The position numbers and the translations under genes are program-made. Below the pieces are notes generated by a model that did not search any database, had not been told where the DNA came from, and saw only the letters and a list, made by a program, of their open reading frames with translations. This document shows positions 59,146 through 64,000 of a stretch of DNA of 64,000 bases, piece by piece; within the stretch, counting starts at the first letter, position 1, and every line of letters starts with the position of its first letter. Location of the stretch: the NCBI GenBank assembly GCA_029289095.1, contig JARFUG010000009.1, positions 1 through 64,000 of the forward strand, written 5' to 3'. The stretch is from Desulfuromonadales bacterium. GTDB lineage: Bacteria; Desulfobacterota; Desulfuromonadia; Desulfuromonadales; JACZKF01.

Positions 59146-60045
59146 TCACTCCGCCAGCATCGTCCGGGGCAGTGCAGGGGATTCGATTCGTGCAGGAGTG
59201 CCGTTTTCGGGGAATCTCCAGGTCGGTCGATGGAAGACGAAAGGCATTGCCAGGAGCCTGCCGAGGGTGAGTTCGTCCGGATTCCGGAAAGCGGGGACAC
59301 CGATGGTGATCTCGTCCTGGGCGATATTGAGCCTCACTGTTCCGTGCAGGTAGTCGGGCCAGGAAAAGATCGTCGCCCAGTTGGAAGCGGTCTCTTCGGG
59401 AACGATGGAGTGATGGATGCCGTGCATGCGGGGGGTGACGATCAGGCGACAGAGGCGGCGCTCAAAAGCGGCCGGAAGGCGCACGTTGGAATGGTGGAAG
59501 AGTATCGCCAAGAGCGTGAGGGTCTGCCAGATCGACAGGGCAAGAGGCGAAATTCCAAAAAGACGCACCTGAGCGGCCCGCCAGGGGACCGAGAGAATCA
59601 TTTCGGCGGCGTGGAAACGCAGGGCAGTCGATGCGTCGAGATCCGGATCGGCGTGGTGGACGCGGTGGAAACGCCAGAGAAACGGAACCCTATGGGTCAG
59701 GTAGTGCCAGAGATACAGGGTATAGTCGAGCAGCATGATGGAGAGAAAAAGTTCGGCTCCCGCCGGGAGCCGAACGGAAGGTAACAACCCTGTGCGATTT
59801 CGCACCGCCGCGGCTGTAAGTCTGGACGTCACTGGCTTCTCCGTCAGAGCGACGGCCGTCGCCGTCATCGCCGACATGGAGAGATTGCGCAGGTCGTGGC
59901 GGAGTTTCTTCTCGACCGTGCTGCGCAGCGGGCGCCGGATTTCCGACAGGACGAGTACGCCCAGGGCGCCGAAGATCAGGATTCCGTTGAGCCAGGTCGG
60001 AAGCTCGCCGGACAGGGTTTGGCGCTTTTTAGATTTCCATAACAT
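59146..60045 (-). CDS. Sterol desaturase / fatty-acid hydroxylase family protein
   Basis: A 299-residue diiron membrane enzyme. Histidine boxes: HYLTH (first), HRVHH (second), and HGIHHS in the third region, with HHSN between, matching the FA_hydroxylase superfamily. Helices precede the first box. AAGGAGGGCACA before the ATG. It would hydroxylate or desaturate a lipid or alkyl chain using oxygen, notable for a presumed anaerobe. Substrate unknown. It forms an operon-like pair with the upstream gene (27 bases). Confidence 0.88.
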   Translation of the reverse strand: MLWKSKKRQTLSGELPTWLNGILIFGALGVLVLSEIRRPLRSTVEKKLRHDLRNLSMSAMTATAVALTEKPVTSRLTAAAVRNRTGLLPSVRLPAGAELFLSIMLLDYTLYLWHYLTHRVPFLWRFHRVHHADPDLDASTALRFHAAEMILSVPWRAAQVRLFGISPLALSIWQTLTLLAILFHHSNVRLPAAFERRLCRLIVTPRMHGIHHSIVPEETASNWATIFSWPDYLHGTVRLNIAQDEITIGVPAFRNPDELTLGRLLAMPFVFHRPTWRFPENGTPARIESPALPRTMLAE

Positions 60046-60072
60046 TGTGCCCTCCTTCCTCGCGCAACTGCG

Positions 60073-60594
60073 CTACCGCAGTGCCCTCGCCATGCCCCTG
60101 TGGACCATTTCAGAAGCGGCCGTCCAGGCGATGTGATTCCCCATCTCCTTGACGCTGGGCTGCCATGGTATCCGGCGCAGACCAGGTGAGATCCCCAACT
60201 GCGGCGCGATCATCCCGTCGCAAGCGAAAAAAAAGGGGATCGCGAAGGGAACCCCTGCAAGGCGAGATAGTTGGGGGAATTTTCTTCGCAGCGCGGCATG
60301 GATCAGCCCCCATCCGACGCCATAAGCCAGTCCGAAGAGGATTTTGGCGCGCTTCTCCTCTTTTCGGCTGAGCTTCTTTCCAGTGAGCTTGCGCGCGAAA
60401 TAGGGACCAGCCAGTTCGTGGGCGCTCCCCTTGCGCAAACGCCGGTCAGCCCTTTTCTGGCGTGGGCTGACGAAACGGTCCAGAAATTTGTCCGCCCGAC
60501 CTGTGACGGCTCCGGCAACCAGCCCGGCGGCGATCCCCGTCAGGAGGAAGTGAGGCGCCTTCCTTCCACTTTCCTGCAATGTTTTTCTGCGCAT
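60073..60594 (-). CDS. YagU/DUF1440-like membrane protein
   Basis: A 173-residue protein with a helix after the basic N-terminus (FLLTGIAAGLVAGAVTG), then a second (ILFGLAYGVGWGLIHAALR) and a third (AGVPFAIPFFFACDGMIAP), ending ASEMVHRGMARAL. This resembles DUF1440/YagU proteins, though the match is by eye. GTGGAGGAGAAA precedes the ATG at 60594. Function unknown. Confidence 0.65.
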   Translation of the reverse strand: MRRKTLQESGRKAPHFLLTGIAAGLVAGAVTGRADKFLDRFVSPRQKRADRRLRKGSAHELAGPYFARKLTGKKLSRKEEKRAKILFGLAYGVGWGLIHAALRRKFPQLSRLAGVPFAIPFFFACDGMIAPQLGISPGLRRIPWQPSVKEMGNHIAWTAASEMVHRGMARALR

Positions 60595-60757
60595 TTTCTC
60601 CTCCACGGTTGCGATCTCACGATGTGGAACTCTGAACACTTTAGAAAGAGAGGTCGTGGTGTCAAGAGTCCGAGGAGCCTCCTTGATTTTCGGTCATTCT
60701 GACCGAAAATGGGGATTGACAGACAGACGCCCACCCGCCGCATCCGTAAACGTGCCA

Positions 60758-62041
60758 ATGAAGATCACCAGAAGAGCCTTTCTGCAGGGAAGCGGAGCCG
60801 TCGTTGCTGCCGGGCTTTTGAGCGCCATGGGGGGCACTGACAGGGAGGAAACAGCCATGTCCCCACCGGCCGGGCTCTCTGGAGAAGAGGCGTGGGAAAC
60901 GATCCGGGGACATTTTGATCTCGACCCGCAGTACATCCACCTGTCGACATTGCTCCTGGCCTCCAACCCGAGCCAGGTGCGCGAGGCCATCGCCCGATAC
61001 CGCCAACTTCTCGACGCCAATCCGGCACTCACCGTCGAGGAAAAGCGCCTGGAGTTGGAACATGGGGTGCGTCGCACCGCAGCGGCGTACCTGGGGGTCG
61101 ATTTCGCGGGAGTCGCGCTGACCGACAGCACCACCATGGGCCTTGGGCTGGTATACAACGGCTTGCAGGTCAGGGCCGAGCAGGAACTTCTGACGACCGA
61201 TCAGGATTATTATTCAACCCATCAGGCTCTGCGTTACAAGCGGCGGGACTCCGGCGCCACATTGCGGGAGATTCCTCTTTTCGAAAAGGCATCGAGCGTT
61301 TCGGAAGAAGAGATCGTCGAGACCCTGATCAAGGCTGTCCGCCCCGAAACCCGGCTGCTCGCCCTCACATGGGTCCATTCCAAAACGGGTCTGAAACTCC
61401 CCGTCAGACCCCTGGCTGACGAACTGAGGAGGATCAACGCCGGTCGCGACGAACAGGACAAGGTCCTGCTTGGAATCGACGGGGTGCACGGGCTGGGAGT
61501 AGAGAACTTCGTCATGGAAGATCTCGGGTGCGACTTTTTCATGGCCGGCGCCCACAAATGGCTTTTCGGCCCACGAGGAACGGGAATCGTCTGGGGCAAG
61601 CCCGGAATCCGCAGCATGGTCAATACCCTGATCCCCACATTCACTCCTGACGGCACCTGGGGAGGGCGCATGACTCCGGGGGGCTTCAAACCCTTCGAGC
61701 ATCAGTGGGCTCTTGCCGAAGCCTTCGAGTTTCACCGGCAGATCGGAAAGGCGCATATTGCCGAACGCACGCATGCTCTGAGCCGACAGTGCAAGGAGGG
61801 GCTTGCGAAAATGAGGCACGTCACCTTGCATACTCCCATGGCGGAAGCCCTTTCATCCGGCATCGTCTGCTTCGATGTCGACGGTCACACACCCCAGCAG
61901 GTGGTCGATCGCCTCGGCGAGCGCGGCATCGTCGCGAGCGTCACTCCCTACAGCCCCTCCCATGCCCGTCTGACACCTTCGATCATCAACACCCCCGCCG
62001 AAATCGATGCAACATTGGCCGCCATCCGGGAGATGGGGTAA
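60758..62041 (+). CDS. Tat-exported class V aminotransferase-like PLP protein
   Basis: A 427-residue PLP fold-type I protein of the class V / isopenicillin-N-epimerase group. A Tat signal (MKITRRAFLQGSGAVVAAGL) is visible at the N-terminus, which is unusual for a PLP enzyme. PLP-binding features: TDSTTMGLGLVYNG, LLGIDGVHGLG (Asp for the pyridine N), and the Schiff-base Lys in AGAHKWLFGPRGTGIV. Convergent with the indoleamine 2,3-dioxygenase gene, 17 bases apart. The ribosome site is weak. Possible substrates include kynurenine-like or amino-acid compounds; not determined. Confidence 0.85.
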   Translation: MKITRRAFLQGSGAVVAAGLLSAMGGTDREETAMSPPAGLSGEEAWETIRGHFDLDPQYIHLSTLLLASNPSQVREAIARYRQLLDANPALTVEEKRLELEHGVRRTAAAYLGVDFAGVALTDSTTMGLGLVYNGLQVRAEQELLTTDQDYYSTHQALRYKRRDSGATLREIPLFEKASSVSEEEIVETLIKAVRPETRLLALTWVHSKTGLKLPVRPLADELRRINAGRDEQDKVLLGIDGVHGLGVENFVMEDLGCDFFMAGAHKWLFGPRGTGIVWGKPGIRSMVNTLIPTFTPDGTWGGRMTPGGFKPFEHQWALAEAFEFHRQIGKAHIAERTHALSRQCKEGLAKMRHVTLHTPMAEALSSGIVCFDVDGHTPQQVVDRLGERGIVASVTPYSPSHARLTPSIINTPAEIDATLAAIREMG

Positions 62042-62058
62042 CCTCCATCGTGCCGCCG

Positions 62059-63228
62059 TCAGAGCAGATGTTCCTCGGTTTCCTGCCGGTGCTTCTGCAG
62101 ATAGCGCATGAAGGGGGTTCCACCGGTGCCGACCGCGGACGGGTTGGCCGCATTCTTCTGGCTCTGCTCCTGAATGTAGCGGGCGGCGTACTTGACGTGC
62201 ATGGTGCGAAATTCGTAGAGGAGGCGCACGCAGCGGTTGTAGAGACGGCGCAGTTCAGGCTCTTGCGGGGCGCATCGTGCGACCGTCTCGCGCACCCGCG
62301 ACGCCGATTCGAGCACCTCGATGAAGGTGCGGTGTTCGGGGGGCATGTAGTCGCGCATCTCCTGCAGATAGGCGCGCAGAGGGTCGTCCCGATGTGTGAT
62401 CCCCAGAAAAGCGTCGAGCGCTGGGACAATGGAGCTCTGGGCGCCCGTCTCGCCACGGAACCTCTGGGGACGCCCTCCGTAGTCGGCCACTCCCTCGTAA
62501 CGCATCCCTTCCGGTAGGGAGGGGTGATCCTTCCACCCGTGTATATAGGGGCGCACGCGATGAAAGTAGATATATGGATCGCACCTTTGCGGCATCCGTT
62601 CCAGAGTCTTGACCATCGCTTCAAGCCCCCGGACCACGATCTCGAGTCCTCTCGCCAGTTCCTCCGCATCTGCGCGTTCGGCGGCCTGACACGCCGGGAA
62701 AAAAGCGGCGACAGCCTGCGAAGCCCGTGCCTCGATGTCGACGTGGACGAGAACGAACCATTCCTCGTCGAGACCGCCTAGAAAATTCTGAGCCAGGGCA
62801 ATATTCCCCAGGGAGACGGGCCCCGCGGGATCGAGGCGCCGCCAGTTGTGCAGGGCGTATGACGCGTAGGAAAGAACCGGAGGGCGTCCCAGGCGACGGG
62901 CCACCGCATGCCAGGGGACGGCGATGCGCGCCGGCAGAGACGCCGCCGGGGGGTTCTTCCCCCAGACGTAGGCATGCCCGAGAAAGGAAAGGATCACCAT
63001 GGCCCGCTCCAACTCGCGGCTCCCCTCCAGGAGGTCGGCGGGAAAGGGCGCGAGCTTCTCGATCGTCGAGCGAAGACGATCGCTCAGCAGGAGCTTCGGC
63101 AGATCGGCAGCTTTCTCCTCCCAGGGATCGAAAGGCGCCGAAAGGCGCAGCAGCGGGTCCTCGGCAGGCAGAAAACCTTTCCCGGGGGCGAGGGCACAGG
63201 TCGGATCTGATATGAATCGTTTTTCCAT
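62059..63228 (-). CDS. Indoleamine 2,3-dioxygenase family heme protein
   Basis: A 389-residue protein of the IDO/TDO superfamily, which opens the indole ring of tryptophan with O2 to give N-formylkynurenine. Distinctive blocks: SYALHNWRRLDPAGPVSLGN, QNFLGGLDEEWFVLVHVDIE, PYIYFHRVRPYIHGWKDHP, FRGETGAQSSIVPALDAFLG, and FRTMHVKYAARYIQ (proximal heme His region) followed by VGTGGTPFMRYL, the IDO substrate loop. GGAGCCTGTC before the ATG. Its neighbour is a PLP enzyme of the superfamily that includes kynureninase. Occurrence in a largely anaerobic genome suggests use under oxic conditions or another substrate. Confidence 0.92.
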   Translation of the reverse strand: MEKRFISDPTCALAPGKGFLPAEDPLLRLSAPFDPWEEKAADLPKLLLSDRLRSTIEKLAPFPADLLEGSRELERAMVILSFLGHAYVWGKNPPAASLPARIAVPWHAVARRLGRPPVLSYASYALHNWRRLDPAGPVSLGNIALAQNFLGGLDEEWFVLVHVDIEARASQAVAAFFPACQAAERADAEELARGLEIVVRGLEAMVKTLERMPQRCDPYIYFHRVRPYIHGWKDHPSLPEGMRYEGVADYGGRPQRFRGETGAQSSIVPALDAFLGITHRDDPLRAYLQEMRDYMPPEHRTFIEVLESASRVRETVARCAPQEPELRRLYNRCVRLLYEFRTMHVKYAARYIQEQSQKNAANPSAVGTGGTPFMRYLQKHRQETEEHLL

Positions 63229-63336
63229 GACAGGCTCCGTCGCTCTTCCAAAGCATCGCGCCTATTATACCACTCCCCGCTAAGAGGTCGGGAGATCTTA
63301 GGGACGCAAAACGCATTCACATCGAGGGCTTACCGA

Positions 63337-63750
63337 TCACTTCCTTCTTTTTTCCCTTTTCGGGATTTCGAGTCCGACCAGCGTAGGCGAACGCAGGGAA
63401 ATGCCGACGAGGACGTCGGGCGAATCGGGCAGAGGGTGGGCAGGAAGGCGCATGTGGAGGACGGCGGCGATGAGAGCGCCGTTTGGGACAGGGCGATCGA
63501 GCTGTTTCCCGATGTGCGAGGCAAGGATGCTGCTGGCGGGGGCGACGAAGGAGACGCGCTTGAGGGGAGTGCAGTCGAGGAGCCAGTCGCAGCACAGGGC
63601 GAAGTCTTCAAAAGCCGATTCGAGGCCCAGGCGCTCGCCCCGAAAATCGATCCGGAGCTCTCTGCCAAATTCCGCAGAGACCAGCCCCGACATGCAGAGG
63701 GTCGGGTTTTTCTGCAGCACCTTCTGGAAGGATGCTTCGCTGACATTCAT
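63337..63750 (-). CDS. Hypothetical protein
   Basis: A 137-residue soluble protein (ASFQKVLQKNPTLCMSGLVS, FEDFALCCDWLLDCTPLKRV, GALIAAVLHMRLPAHPLPDS). Four Cys and a basic C-terminus (IPKREKRRK). Weak ribosome site; reading frame and codon use look genuine. No family recognised. Confidence 0.6.
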   Translation of the reverse strand: MNVSEASFQKVLQKNPTLCMSGLVSAEFGRELRIDFRGERLGLESAFEDFALCCDWLLDCTPLKRVSFVAPASSILASHIGKQLDRPVPNGALIAAVLHMRLPAHPLPDSPDVLVGISLRSPTLVGLEIPKREKRRK

Positions 63751-63863
63751 GGAAGATGTCCGGAGTTCAGGTCAGGTGATTGAGCCTGACGAGGAGCATA
63801 CCTCCGAACCCTGATCAATCCAAGAAAATTCTAACCTTTCGTGAGTGAGGATGGAGTTTTATC

Positions 63864-64000
63864 TCAATGCCGCCGGTCGGCTCCTTCCACGCGCGCGAGC
63901 CACTTCTTCAGCATCTCGATCACACGGCTCGCCTCCCGCACGGTGAGCCTCCGCAGGTCGCCCTTGCCGGTGGCATGCTCGACGAAGGCCGCAAGAGCCG
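63864..64000 (-). CDS. C-terminal part of an unidentified gene (runs off the window)
   Basis: 44 codons to TGA, ALAAFVEHATGKGDLRRLTV, REASRVIEMLKKWLARVEGA, DRRH. The helical LTVREASRVIEMLKKWLAR stretch is reminiscent of the C-terminus of GemA-like (DUF1018) proteins, but this is a weak resemblance. The 5' end lies beyond the window. Confidence 0.5.
   Translation of the reverse strand, partial: ALAAFVEHATGKGDLRRLTVREASRVIEMLKKWLARVEGADRRH

Overview
The window is a GC-rich chromosomal segment from an anaerobe or facultative anaerobe with a large respiratory and metal-handling gene set. The combination of a selenocysteine rhodanese, a CxxU SelW-like protein, an octaheme nitrite reductase, a two-RCK potassium channel, nifE-nifN, many rhodanese and heme proteins and recurrent short spacer repeats points to the Desulfuromonadia (Geobacter/Desulfuromonas-like). 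This is an inference from gene content; no rRNA marker is present. No tRNA, rRNA, CRISPR array, prophage or insertion sequence was recognised.

Layout. 0-4 kb: minus-strand phosphonate-type ABC importer (phnD-phnC-phnE, the permease being a two-domain fusion), followed by a repeat-rich spacer. 4.4-10 kb: thiamine-binding protein plus HAD hydrolase, a small lipoprotein, a MamK-like bacterial actin coupled to a cell-wall amidase, and a Tat-type amidohydrolase. 10-20 kb: LolD/FtsX/AttH export cluster, K+ channel, hemerythrin, receiver protein, ACT-like protein, DUF192 and a peptidoglycan-binding protein. 20-28.6 kb: M24 peptidase, NIT-domain chemoreceptor, two DUF502 paralogues, octaheme nitrite reductase, divergent selenocysteine rhodanese, and Ku. 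28.6-35 kb: DUF190 plus two crcB genes (fluoride export), small lipoproteins, holin-like protein, cfa, rdgC, and the stress proteins CsbD and DUF1328.

35-39 kb: nifE-nifN and a NifU-like/NifQ fusion, with a sigma-54 promoter, for FeMo-cofactor assembly. 39-46 kb: Cu/Ag RND efflux operon (TolC-type, CusB-type, CusA, His-rich protein). 46-49.5 kb: isochorismatase-like hydrolase, SelW-like selenoprotein operon, orphan RelE-like protein with a zinc-ribbon insert, BioD/DRTGG protein and TetR. 50-57 kb: a second TetR and a polysulfide/thiosulfate-reductase-like operon (periplasmic protein, chaperone, molybdopterin subunit, Fe-S subunit, NrfD subunit, triple-rhodanese lipoprotein). 57-64 kb: small Cys-rich and membrane proteins, sterol-desaturase-family protein, a Tat-exported class V aminotransferase convergent with an indoleamine 2,3-dioxygenase, and the end of an unidentified gene.

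Main observations. Two selenoproteins are hidden by in-frame UGA codons, each with a SECIS-like hairpin at nearly the same distance. A MamK-like actin sits beside an amidase. A NifU/NifQ fusion closes the nifEN operon. A sulfur-respiration operon lies next to paired TetR genes and shared operator-like motifs. Several families of palindromic or degenerate intergenic repeats separate transcription units.
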